Shown here: positions 46,283 to 57,722 of the stretch, one piece after another | How positions within the stretch are numbered: position 1 is the stretch's first letter | Layout of the letters: each line of letters begins with the position of its first letter | DNA from: Antrodiella citrinella | Lineage: Eukaryota > Basidiomycota > Agaricomycetes > Polyporales > Steccherinaceae | Direction: 5' to 3' | NCBI GenBank assembly: GCA_004802725.1 | Contig: SGPM01000058.1 | Coordinates: forward strand, 1-64,000 | DNA length: 64,000 nucleotides | Program-made: the position numbers and the translations under genes | Notes under the pieces: generated by a model | Told to the model about the DNA's origin: nothing | Database searches by the model: none | Seen by the model: only the letters and a program-made list of their open reading frames with translations

Positions 46283-47447
46283 TCCCCCGAGCCTGAGGCT
46301 CACCACTGTATTTTACGGGTTATGAAATCTTGCACGGAATGTTTCACATAGCTCTCTTTTGGTACTGATATATACAAGTTGCATAGGTCTAATCATACAT
46401 GTGTTTGCGTGGATTATGGATATCAAGAAAGCAGACAAGACGAGGCTGTACAAGAAATATCGTGAAGAGAGAGAGAAAGCGAGTGCAACGCAGATCTAAG
46501 CAGTGGTCGAGCTCACGGGCGGCCAAATGTACGGCTCCACACGAATGACACTCCTCGTATGCACCTGAGGCAACCGCTCCGCCACGTACGCCAGCATCTC
46601 CTGCTTGTGCTGCGCTGCACTGCGAGGGGGGAAGGGAAAGAAGTGGTCAGGGGCGAGGTGAACACCGAACAAGGGTGCATCCGGCGGCGGCGTCGCGTCG
46701 CTAACCTCTTCGGCTGTGAGGGCACTGAGGGGGACACCGAAGGTGATATCGGCGAGACGGTAGGCTCAACGATATGGTCGAGAATCTCGGGGGGGGCACC
46801 TTGTCTTGTCGGTAATGGGGTACATTCGGGCGACTGAACTGACGTGAGTTTGAAGGGGGTTCATAATGAGAGGACGAAGACCTACGAATATTGAAATGTC
46901 AGTGTCAGTGTCAGTGAACAAACTGTGATCTCCCGCTTCGGTGGGCGCTAGACGCTCTTGAAGCGATGAGCAACACCGAAGTCGAAGAGAAACACGGAAG
47001 GGTTTCTTGAAGTCGGACGAAGGTGAGTAGAACAATCTCCGGATTCAATAGTCTTACACTAACAGGTATATCTACACGTCTTATACGCTACTCTACGCTA
47101 TTCGGTGAGCCACGAGTCCGATATCTTACTGCTCACTCAGCAGACTGACACTACCAGCAAGCGGCGCCGGAAAGCGACTTAGAAAACAGCCAGCAATCCG
47201 AATGTCGATGTACATTTGAGCTGTGTGAGGTTTTACTTGCGCCTGGGCGGTAACCCTTCGCACTGTTGAGAGCGGTAGGCCCGGATGTAGTCCCGACATG
47301 AAAGCAGACACAGAAGAGTGCTTCGTTTATGAGATGACGTCACAAGAAAATGCTCTGAATTGCATAGTAGTGCAGTGTTCTAATCATCAATAGTGGTGGT
47401 ATAGGTCAAGGCAAAAAAAGATTGGGCAAGTTGTTCTCTCTCCTCCC
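46283..47447. other. Interval with a possible C-terminal relic
   Basis: On the minus strand near 46500-46640 a segment reads QHKQEMLAYVAERLPQVHTRS followed by VIRVEPYIWPP and a stop. It looks like a real C-terminus, but the family is not recognised and upstream frames are broken. Nothing else found. Confidence 0.3.
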
Positions 47448-49108
47448 TCAGATCAAGCTCGTCGCTCGACTCGGCTCGAGAAATATGGACCAACGTGCGG
47501 TGTCCTTGATTAAAAACTTGGCAATCTTGAGTAACAAGGCAATCGACCATCGTCGCTTGAACGCCACGGCAACGCATTCCGTGGTGTCGTTCATCTGGGG
47601 CATTGCCCATAACAGAGCGTTCTCCCAGCATTCCTCCTCCTCCCAGAGTGGGTCAATCTGCTGGGGTGGACGGAGGACAACCTTCAACGCCAGTGCCGTA
47701 GAATCGAACTTGAGGTTGTCGTACGAAAGGAAGTAGAAGCGGCAGCCAAAGCATGGTAGGTGGGACGTTGCGATGTATCGGTCTATATTACCGCCGAGGT
47801 GCTGGAAGCGGCTGTCGAGATGCAAGAGCATCGTGCATTCGCAGTGAACGAGGACGTCGAAGGTCTCTACCTCGTGACATCTATCGGCAACTCCAGCAAT
47901 GAGCTCGCGCAGATTTGCTTCGAACTGCGGAGGGACCTCATGCGTACCCCTAAAACGAGATATGGCCCAGGTAGCTAGAGGGTTCAGGTACTGATACCAC
48001 TCCTCTTCTGAGAGCGTGCAACGCTCAATAGGTTGGGCTGCAGGTGCTGGTACCGTTATGATCTCGAATTTTCGTCGTCTGAGTAGCTTTCGGATTCCTG
48101 TGTGATATACAGCCCGATGCATTGTTTGAAGACAGAAGCCTACACTCATCAGCGTGGCGTAGAAGTGTACATAGACACTTTGCGCTGCTATCGCCCAGTC
48201 AGTACGTGACATTGCTGCAGAAATTTAAAAGAGCCCATACCTTCTGCATGTCCCGACTCGGGTCCTGTATCTTCCTTTAGGCAAGCTGCCAGGAATCTCA
48301 TGAACTTCGGAGTATCAAAATTCTCGTACAGGCGGAGGAAAGCAGATACAACAGCTGGGGAGAATTGGTCCTCTCGGAGCAGGAACGTCTTGATACTCGA
48401 CAAGATGTGGGTAATGCCTCTGAATTTTGCGTAGTGCCTAGCACGTGAAGTAGGACTTGAGACGGTAAGAGTCAGCTCCTCATCCTCCCCTCAATCCCCG
48501 CGGAGTTTGGTACGTTGGAAGCCAATATATGCGAGCGTATCACTATCCCATTCAAGCTCGCGTGAAGTGAAGCCTGGAGAAGAGGCGACCCGGCGTACAG
48601 TATCGACCAATGCATCATGTGAAGCCCAATGTTGCTTGATCAAGGATGTCAGACGCTCCATGGAACACTGGAGGACAAGCTTTGAGACGTCCGAATTTTC
48701 TGCCGATGTCTTGCGGTCCTTGGAGAACTTGCTCCCCTCATTGGCTAGGGTGCTTCATACGTTCTTCACCAGTCCGGGAAAGTGTGAAGAGGCTGCGCAT
48801 TGTTCAACTTCTTCCGCGACATATAGAACTACACAGTCCGAGTCCTGGGCTTCGACATCGAGCGAGAGTGCGCATCTATATCGGAGGGGAGTGCTGATAC
48901 GATAGAGGATGGCGAGACAATCGGATATGTCGCGCAAGATCCGTGTTGACATGTCAACTGTGTTTGCAGAGAGACGGGTGGATGTGAACGCATCGAGTCG
49001 TGGCCTGGTACCTGTGTGAAGGATATTTCTGTACACTGCGTTGTACAAAAGCGCCGCGTGGGGTGAGTTGTTAGTCTCAAAATTGGGAAAAAACCTTCGT
49101 TGGACATT
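47448..49108 (-). CDS. OTT_1508-type nucleic-acid deaminase-like protein (start unresolved)
   Basis: Supported exons on the minus strand: 49108-48770, 48727-about 48514, about 48439-48241, 48187-47448. The last exon carries a zinc-deaminase core: VHCECTMLLHL supplies the His-x-Glu, and about 30 residues on LPCFGCRFYFLSY supplies Pro-Cys-x-x-Cys. This arrangement matches the fungal OTT_1508-like group of the cytidine-deaminase superfamily, predicted to deaminate nucleotides or nucleic acid bases; targets are unknown. Helical N-terminal exons (TRILRDISDCLAILYRI, FLLREDQFSPAVVSAFLRLYENF) fit the family's usual length. The second/third exon join could not be phased cleanly and no ATG was placed, so the 5' half may be incomplete or damaged. 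Confidence 0.7.
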
Positions 49109-49749
49109 CTGCGAATTGAAAATATTGAACGATGAAGAACAGGGGCGTCGAGCTTCGGTACTTACCTGGGCACGCCGATGATCACTATGATTCAAGCTGA
49201 TGATCGGCCGCCGGCGACTGTTCGTTAGAATTCACAATTACTTTTGTGTGCGAAGGAATCAGGAGAGGGGGAGGAAGCGAGCGGCGGTGGCGGGAACGGA
49301 AGAGCCCGCGTTATCGGTCGGGTGCGCTTGGACTCCGCCGTCGATGCCGCGTGCTTCCGAGAAAACCGGTTCCCTTATGAGGCAATTTGGATCTGCCGGG
49401 CGTCGGCATCGGGGCGGCGACGAGTGAGTCGCGATGCTGTTGAGTATAGTGTATGGAACCCCGCACATGTACGCTACATACATCTGGACGGCTTCTCCAG
49501 CTGAGGGTCACGGTTTAGCTGAGTTGGCGGCCTACTTCGTACAAACAGAAGGCTGTATTAGGCTTACAATGGACTCCGACACTCGAATGCATCCTGAATC
49601 AAAAAGGAGGGAAACCCTCAGACGCACTTCCTTCGACGGCGACTCCTTGCGCGGTTGAATAGGTGAAAGGGACCGCTCTTCAGCATCATATCAATAATGT
49701 AAACATACAACGTCTTATTATAATTCAAAAGGGGTAGCCGCATTACACC
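49109..49749. other. Intergenic, no gene recognised
   Basis: May include an extra upstream exon of the deaminase gene (a donor-like GTAAGTACC on the minus strand ends at about 49165). Otherwise nothing seen. Confidence 0.4.
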
Positions 49750-51194
49750 TCAACGTTCAACGCCTATCTCCTTCAACAATGTCTCCGTAGTCTCCCACAG
49801 CTCCTTTGCCAGCTCCATGTCTTCCGCAGGCGCAATGATCTTCTTCGTGATCTTGCCAGGTGGCATCAAGAATGCACCTTTGTACTGTTCCGCCTGTTCA
49901 CGCACCACCGGTGCGACAGCCGCGAAGACGTGGTTGTATGCGCCTTGCTCCGATGAAGTCGTAAGGTGGTTCAACAGGAAGGAGCCAACGTGTCCGAGAC
50001 ACCAGCCTAGCCGCCTAGCGACACTTTGATTACCCTCTGAAGATAATTCAAATGCAAATGGTGAGTAAAAGTTCGAATTCGACGAGATGGTTTGCGCACC
50101 TGTGTTGATGGTCCCTGGATGCACAGATACACAAATAATAGGGATCTTCTGTTCGTCGAGGCGTCGCTGTAACTCTTTCGTAAAGAGAATAGTGGCTAAC
50201 TTTGAGCGAGCTGCAATTTCAAATATGAGCTTAAGTATGATGGTAATCGGTAGAGACATGCGCTCTCACAGTATCGTTTCAACTCGGACAATTTAGCGGA
50301 CCAACCGCGGTGTTCGTCATTGAAGTTCTCTCGGTTTCTGAACCGTATCGTATCAGGCAAGACACTCACAGTAACAGAAGCAACCTTCCAAATCGAATAT
50401 GTCAGTTGGCAACGAAGGTACGCCAAGTGCGATATGATCCCTCACATTGATGATACGAACGTCCGAGCCTTCCTCTTTGGCGGTCTTCTCCATGAGGGGC
50501 AGCAGTGTCTCGGTCCATACAAATGGGCTGATATGGCTAGTAGTGCTGTGTTCAGTCAATGGCATCTGCGGTGATAATAAGGCACTGACTTGATCATCAT
50601 GACGTCCTGGATATCTGTTCGTAGAGATTTGCTGTGAGGTCCCAGACGTATCCTGTAGATTTGTAGAAAGAGACTCACCGTCGTGCGTCTTTTCATACGG
50701 CGCAGCACTGTCGAAAACATTAGTCACCGTCTCATCTTCAGAGTTCGGGCACGTACAGAGTGGCGGCATTATTGACTGCAAGGCTCGGATCAGCACACAT
50801 CCCGAATTCCAACACACTGAGACAACTCACTTAAGATATCCAACCTCCCCTCCCTCTCCAAAAACCTCTCCGCAGCGTTCTTCGCCTCTCTCGGGTCACT
50901 CAAGTCCAGCACCAACCACTCCACACTCCCCTTCACCGACCCTAACTTCAACCTCGCGATCGCCGCCTCGGCTCTCGACTGGCTGCGTGCGGTCATGTAG
51001 ATCTTTGCACCGTGTCTTACGAGGTGCTGGATCGTCGCGAAGCCCAAGCCTGCACTGCACATACAACGTAATATATCTTGAGAGAGAGAATGGTGATAGA
51101 ATTTGGAATGCCGCACTCACCTGCCACCGGTGACTAGCACGACCTTTCCGGTCAGGTCCGGGATGTCCTTCTCAAGATTCCAGCCTACTGCCAT
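49750..51194 (-). CDS. Short-chain dehydrogenase/reductase 1, 324 aa
   Basis: Nine exons (minus): 51194-51121, 51054-50831, 50775-50757, 50707-50679, 50614-50590, 50536-50446, 50384-50270, 50210-50100, 50036-49750. All introns are GT..AG with a continuous frame. Exons 3-5 are tiny (19, 29 and 25 nt). Motifs: VVLVTGGSAGLGF (NAD(P)-binding TGxxxGxG), LVLDLSDP, INNAA, and the catalytic YSRSK (YxxxK), followed by HPGTINTG. This is the WW-domain-oxidoreductase/retinol-dehydrogenase-like fungal SDR type: a soluble NAD(P)H-dependent oxidoreductase with unknown substrate. First of three tandem paralogues with the same exon plan. Confidence 0.92.
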
Positions 51195-51884
51195 TCTAAG
51201 TGCGTGTAATGTGAGTGGGAATACTGAGAAAGAATGAGTATGATAAACACTGCGTTTATAGCAGGTAGAAACGGGTAATGTAGCCCATGCCAATGATGCT
51301 GTCATGAGGCCTACATGAGGCCCCATCAACGCACGTTGCCAGTGGGTGAGAAACGCGACGAGAAACCTACGATGAAACCATGCACAGACAACCAATGGTT
51401 CGGCGAGCCTGCCGATGCAGACCGGTTAGCTTATAATTTAGATCTCACTTTCACAAATTTGTCAATTGTTATATGAACTGCGGGGATCAGGAACTTATCG
51501 CGTGTATTGTTTCTGCGAAAGGCTAGGCTGAATTGAGGGAAACTTTCAGAAAGCTAAGCGCGTAATAGAGGAAGTACGTCCGAACAGCCAAACATGTGTG
51601 AGGTGTGAGATCTCAATACGCAGCGGGCAGCAATGCCCTCGGCACTGATATTCAGCGTTGCAACGAGCGTACCGGTGAAAAATGGACACGAATGCTCGGC
51701 ACGCAATGTCGGTTGCGCGACCATATGCATTCCTGAATGTGCAGTAGCAGTAGACGGTATAATACTGTGTGAGTGGTCTGATCAGAGACATTCGACAGCC
51801 AAAACACTGCATCGTCTCACCAAAAAGAATAGAGACATCATCCGAGGGTATAGCACGACTCTCCCAACACCCAACACCTCACGT
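51195..51884. other. Spacer between SDR1 and SDR2
   Basis: Promoter region of SDR1 and 3' flank of the dead SDR2. No other gene seen. Confidence 0.45.
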
Positions 51885-53038
51885 TCAAACCTCAAGCCCA
51901 ATCTCCTTCACCAACCTCTCCGTCGTCTCCCACAACTCCCTCGCCAATTCCGGATCATCCGCAGGCTTGATGATCGCCTTCGTGATCTGCGCTGGAGGCA
52001 TCAAGAACGCCCCTTCATACTTCTCCCCCTCTGCACGCACAACAGGCGCGACGGCGGCGAAGACGCGCGTGTACGCGCCCTGCGAGGCCGAGGGCGTGAG
52101 GGCGTGCGTCAGCCAGGTGTAGATCGCGCCGAGGAACCAGCCTTGTCTGCTGCTGCTGGCCATTTCCCGGGTGCCTCTGGGCGTGAGGGGAAGTTGGGAC
52201 GATGACGATAAGACGAGACGGGTTAGGACGAAGAGTGCGCACCGGTGTTGATCGTCCCCGGGTGCAGCGATAGACAGTGGATCGGGACGTTCTTGTCGTC
52301 GAGGCGGTTCTGTAGCTCTTTGGCGTAGAGGATGTTAGCGAGCTTGGACTGAGCCTGTCATATATCGCTCAGCTATGACATATACTCAGTATGCTACTGT
52401 TTCAACCGCACCATATTGAAGCGAACCAGCCTGCATGCTCGTCGTTGAAATCCTCACGGTTCCAGAACCTCACCGTATCCCCGAGGAATCGCACGCCTGC
52501 GGAAGAAATCTTTGTGTCCTGGTCAGTTCACCCAAGAAGGAAGCCTAGTGCCTTGGTGTACGGCATGACAGTCCTGAAAATTGACCTAGGTTGACTTGCT
52601 GCTCGAGTCGTTCAAACACGTACAAAAAAGCGTTATTGACTGAACAGGATACCACTGCATGAGCATACAACTCCCAGAACCCGCGAGTTCGTGACACTCA
52701 CTCAGGATATCCAGACACGTTTCCCTCTCCAAGAACCTCTCCGCTGCCTTCTTCGCCTCCCTTGGGTCACTCAGATCCAACTCCAACCATTCGACGCTTC
52801 CAGTTCCCAACTCCAATTGCGCGATAGCAGCATTAGCTTTGGCTTCGCTCCGGGCGCATGTAGATCATGCGTGACGAGGTGCTGGATCGCCGCGAATCCG
52901 AGGCCTGAACTGTCAACACAGTGACAAAGTCAGCTCTATCCTCAATACACATACTTGCCCACCTGTAACTACTACGACCTTGCCTGTCAAGTCCGTTTCG
53001 AGGTTTCAACGCGGCGCACCGCTACTCGAGTTGCCCAT
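51885..53038 (-). pseudogene. Short-chain dehydrogenase/reductase 2, dead copy
   Basis: The exon order of the flanking SDRs can be followed: MGNSSSGAPR at 53038, then SGLGFAAIQHLVTH, LGTGSVEWLELDLSDPREAKK, RFWNREDFNDEHAGWF, QSKLANILYAKELQNRLDDKN and a 92-aa end with PSASQGAYTRVFAAVAPVV. The codon that is Trp11 in SDR3 (TGG) is TGA here. A small deletion removes the residues after VTH and shifts the frame. The exons for INNAA and VMMxNHIS were not found. It cannot give a working enzyme. Confidence 0.85.
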
Positions 53039-53235
53039 TCTATGCTTGAAAGCTGACGATAGTCGCTGTCACGAAACTTGGAGGAGGGTGTATCATGATA
53101 TAGAGCACAACGTTCGGAGGAGACAAGCTACGCGCAAGACTTGCGTAGCCTGCCGGGCACAACAATCCAGGAACAGCCACCCCATCACATATTTAGTCAC
53201 TAGCAGCAATTCATTATTGGTATCCGATCTACGGG

Positions 53236-54718
53236 TCAAGTCAGTTCAACACCGATTTCCTTCAACAACACCTCCGTCGTCTCCCACAGCTCCTTCGCCA
53301 GCTCCGGATCCTCCGCGGGCTTGATGACCGCGTTCGTGATCTCCGCCGGCGGCATCAAGAACGCGCCTCCGAATATGTCGGGGTGCGCACGCACGTCGGG
53401 CGCAACGGCGGCGAAGACGTGGGTGTATGCGCCCTGCGAGGCGGACGGCGTGAGGTGGTGCGACATCCAGGTTAAGATCGCGCCGAGGACCCAGCCTTGG
53501 CGGCTGGCAAGGTTCAGATTACCCTCTGCACGTGGAGAGAAGAGAGCAGAGAAGAGAACGGGTGAGTTAAGTATGATGATATTGTCAGGGTGAGTGAGAA
53601 ACGCACCTGTGTTGATCGTCCCTGGGTGCAGGGACAAGCAGAGGATTGGGACTTTCTTCTCGTCGAAGCGTCTCTGAAGCTCTTTGGTGTAGAGGATGCT
53701 GGTCAATTTGGAGCGACCTGCAAACGTCAGTGTCAACGGGAATCAGCAAACTGTGACAGTAACTGAAGATCAGGTTGACCGTACCGTATCGTTTCATGGC
53801 AGCGAACCAGCCTGCGTGTTCGTCGTTGAAGTCCTCGCGGTTCCTGTAACGCACTACATCTCCAAGCCAGCGTACGGCTTCGGAAGAAACCTGCATATAT
53901 GCTAGTCAGTTCATCGCCGGAGGAGACGAAAACGCCATCGTGAAGGATGGTCTCTCACATTGACGATCCGAACATCCGTACTCTCCTCCTTTGCAGTCTT
54001 TTCTATGAGTGGGACAAGGGTCTGAGTCCACACAAACGTACTGATGTGGCTGGGAGGATGGTTGGTTCAACTATTCTCCGCAGAACAGACGGGGTACTCA
54101 CTTGACCATCATCACGTCTTGGATATCTGTGTACAGGAGGAAAGTTCATTGATGCACGCATACAGTATCTGAGAGTGGCTCACCATCATGCGTCTTGGCG
54201 TACGGCACCACAGTTCTGAAAATCCGGTCAATCGTCTACACTCTAGATGAACGTCGTTCTGGTACGTACAAAGCAGCGTTGTTGACTGCAAAGACCCGCG
54301 TACATCAGCACAACACTTCAAAAACGCGTATAATTGCTTCACTCACTCAGAATGTCCAACCTCGTTTCCTTCTCCAAGAACGTCTCCGCAGCCTTCTTCG
54401 CCTGCCTCACATCACTCAAATCCAGCTGCCAAAACTCGACGCTCCCCTTCCCCAGTTCGAGCGTTGCGATAGCGGCTTTGGCCTTGGCTTCGTTCCGGGA
54501 CGCCATGTAGACTTTCGCGCCATGCGTGACGAGGTGTTGGATCGTCGCGAATCCGAGACCGGAGCTGCAGCAACAGCGTTGGAGTCAGTTTTGTTCTCAA
54601 AATGACATGCGTGGGGGTACTGTACGTACTTGCCACCTGTGACTACGACGACTTTCCCGGTGAGGTCTGGGATGTCGGTCTCGAAATTCCAACGCGGGCT
54701 GCTGCTTGAGTTGCCCAT
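53236..54718 (-). CDS. Short-chain dehydrogenase/reductase 3, 325 aa
   Basis: Nine exons (minus): 54718-54630, 54564-54347, 54285-54270, 54215-54184, 54126-54102, 54049-53959, 53890-53785, 53717-53607, 53525-53236. Exons 3-5 are 16, 32 and 25 nt. The frame is continuous. Motifs: VVVVTGGNSGLGF, QLDLSDVRQAKK, INNAA, catalytic YGRSK and HPGTINTG, then QGAYTHVFAAVAPDV. Close paralogue of SDR1 with the same intron positions; the N-terminus MGNSSSSPRWNFETDI differs from SDR1's MAVGWNLEKDI. Predicted to be an NAD(P)H-dependent reductase or dehydrogenase in the cytosol; substrate unknown. Confidence 0.92.
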
Positions 54719-55212
54719 TCTGTGTTCGAGGAGGGTTATGAGGGGGAGGACGAGCTCGGGGTATATAAGCCAGAGAGAAATGCTTGCCGCGTAGTGTTCT
54801 TGGCAGAACGGCAGCAACGTCCGCAGGCGTCAGACTAATGTCCGCGTTCCCACTACGGCCATTGCCAGGATGGACAGTTCAGGCTTTAATTTCGTAAAGC
54901 ATGGGCGGGAGAGGTTGAGTCGGAGGATTGCTGACGAACTGCTGACGGTACGCGCCTCCTGGGCCGTAGTGACTCCATCTCCGAGACTGCGAGAACTGCG
55001 ATACGAGTTCTACTTACTACTCTCACCGGCAGTGACAACTTATTCTGCGGAGAGACTGCAGCGGACGAATGCAGGGCACAACCTGTCACCGTCAAGTCCA
55101 AGATGATGCAGTCATATGTAACGCTACAATTATTGCAGAAAATCCTACAGACAATTACGCATCCGGGCTACAGTGTTGTACACCACGGAACACCGAGGCG
55201 GTACAGGACTGA
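54719..55212. other. Intergenic between SDR3 and PP4c
   Basis: Upstream region of SDR3 and 3' flank of the phosphatase gene; no gene seen. Confidence 0.45.
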
Positions 55213-56572
55213 CTATAAGAAATAGTCTGCCGGTGGCCGTTTGGCAGGTATTGACCGCACGTCCTTTGGTGCGAAGCGGTGAGATGTTGCCGGAGACAAG
55301 GGGGCAGGTAATGACTCACGGAAGGTGCATGCGAGAACACTTTGTATTCCTGACTCAGATGGTCGTCCAGTTCAAGTATTGACGCCACATTGCCACATCT
55401 GCACCACCCGAACCTCAGTGACCGGGATATCTACCGAAAAACAGCGACACGTACCGATAGCAGTAATTCGGCGCACTCCATACCGTCACAATCATCTGAT
55501 CAAACATAAGCTTGTACCCCTCCATCGCAAGTTGATGTGCCCGCGCAATCAGGTCGATGGCGTTTTGGTGAGCAAATTGTTTCGTAATGTCTGCACCAAA
55601 GAGGAAGCCTGCGCCGCGAGGGGAGAGCCCCCAGCCTGCTATATCTGCAACAGAGGTCGTTAGAGTAGAGAAGACACAGAAAAAGGAGGGCTCACCATCT
55701 GGGTCTGACCATAGCAGATCACACATGGGGCCATCGTGTGGTACTTCTTGTTTCCGGTCAATAGCCCTGATCTAAGAAAGCGCATATAACCTCGGGAAAC
55801 GAAAGAGTGAAACCTGACTCACCTGGTCAATCCCCGACAGATTCGGGCTCAACCCCCCATGCACACAAAATACCCTCCCATCCACGATGGCTCCCAGTGC
55901 GAGGTAGTCGAACACCTCGCAACACCACCGCCACACGTTGCTGCTCCCGTACTTCCGCTGACACTCGTCGTAGAAACCATACACCTGTGTGATCTGCCGC
56001 GACTCGTGGTTCCCCCGAATCAGGGTCATGCGTTCTGGGTACCGGACTTTGAGGGCGAGGAGGAGGAGGAAGGTCTCGACGCTGTAGAACCCGCGGTCTA
56101 CGAAGTCGCCTGGAGTGGACGGGAGTGGAAGTGGTCGTTAGTGGTTGCAGCGTTAAGAAACTGTGGGACGCACCCATGAACAAGTAGTTCGTCTCCGGAC
56201 ACGACCCTCCCACTTTGAACAGCTCCATCATATCCCAAAACTGCCCATGTATGTCTCCACAGATCTGCAAAAACGCAATACATGAATAATTTAACCAGGG
56301 CACACGACTGTGGCTGAAAGCGAGACGTACCGTAACAGGAGAGTCCACCACTTGGACGTTCGCCTCCTCAATCAGAATCTCCCGCGCCTTGATGCATAGC
56401 GTTTTCACTTCTTCCTCGGAGATGGGTTCGCAGCGTATCAGCTGCTCGATCTGCCTAACGAGAACACACAGAACACAGATAACCATGAACACAGAGAGCA
56501 GGAAGTTGAGTCGGACACGAAAGAAGACGTGAGGAAAGAGGGGGTCAGCACCTATCTAAGTCGCTGGGCATC
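55213..56572 (-). CDS. PPH3: Protein phosphatase 4 catalytic subunit, 305 aa
   Basis: Eight exons (minus): 56572-56553, 56454-56331, 56264-56174, 56109-55823, 55771-55696, 55644-55455, 55398-55320, 55263-55213. The frame is unbroken. The metal-binding motifs of PPP phosphatases are all present: GDIHGQ (about 51-56), GDFVDRG (79-85), GNHE (111-114), plus CVHGGLSP and [11 protein letters not shown]. The DLDRQIEQL start, [16 protein letters not shown] and the DYFL tail single out PP4c rather than PP2A or PP6. PP4 dephosphorylates Ser/Thr targets in DNA-damage recovery (for example phospho-H2AX in yeast). The tail can be carboxymethylated at Leu. Length matches the family (about 305-308 aa). Confidence 0.96.
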
Positions 56573-57722
56573 TTGAGGTTTAGAGGGCCCGCAGAGGTTA
56601 CCAACAGTGGGTTTGTGTTTGTGAGGAAGTGTCGCGGTTGATCAGGAAGGCATGGCGTTCCAAGATCGGGGGGTCTTTGGAGGCTCCAGCATAACAAGCA
56701 CAAACAACGGTTCTGACATTGCCCAACAGCTCATTTTACGTGAGAAGGAGCGCAATGGGACACTGAACAAACTTTCGCACAAACAAATACATGGTACTAT
56801 AGTGGACGAAGAGCTGAACATAAATAAACCAAATTATCCTGCGTTTGACGGGTAGCACTCCGGCCACTTCAGGCTGAGCAACAGTCATATGCAGCATCGT
56901 AGCTTGCGTCGTGACCTCACGTCATGTCTTTAACGACCACGAAGGCGACCGGAGAAGTAAATGCACGGGAAACGTTGGACCGCGTCAAAGACAGCTCTGT
57001 AAAACCGCCATTCAAGCTTACAGCAGATAATACAAACACCAGTACGTACCGTTGCTAGCTCCAACGTTTGATAACCTACCCTAGTTTTCCGAATCCGGAA
57101 GGTTGAACGTCCACGCGCCGCTTGTCTTGCTCGCCTGGCATGACGAAAAAAAAAACAGGCCATTTCGGTAGTACTGGATCCTCCTCTCGCGTCCAAAAAT
57201 ACGTCGATGACTCCCCATACCTCGTCCACCGCCAAATCGCGTTTCGGCGTAACTGCAAATTGAGTCATCGTGACACGCGTCTTCTTTTCGCTGATGACAA
57301 TCGCGTCCAGCGAATAAAAGCCACTACGGAGGACATAGGAGGCCGTTGTCGATGGGATGGAGCGGTGCATCCTCGTTGAACAAGTACGTGACCAGCTTAA
57401 GTTTGGGACCGAGCGCGTCGTCAGATATCAATGCGAAAAAACGAAGGAAAAAAAGGCACTTGAAAGGCGATCTAATGAGCAAGACACACGCAGGCACCAA
57501 CGACAGCACAGACTGAGCCGGGAGTCATGAAACAAGAGAAAAGACAGTGTGGAATGTAATGGGAGAGATCCGCAGGCGAGAAGCGAGAACGAGGGAATGG
57601 GGCATGATGGAGACGAATTCGTGCGAGGAGACGACAAAAACTGCTCGCCAATGCCGTCAGTCGTGTGTACGGAAGCATGGGACGGAAGGAAGAGACGAAC
57701 ATTGGCCGGGATGTCCTCGAAT
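56573..57722. other. Interval with weak coding hints
   Basis: On the minus strand about 57490-56925 a series of short frames (PKLKLVTYLFNEDAPLHPID, VTMTQFAVTPKRDLAVDEVW, then a nine-T run) could be a damaged or misassembled gene, but no family was recognised. A small plus-strand frame at 56652-56855 has no support. Confidence 0.3.

Noticed and set aside
56652..56855. Small plus-strand frame of 67 codons upstream of PP4c
   Set aside because: Within promoter-sized space, no conserved residues or splice partners, composition not distinctive.
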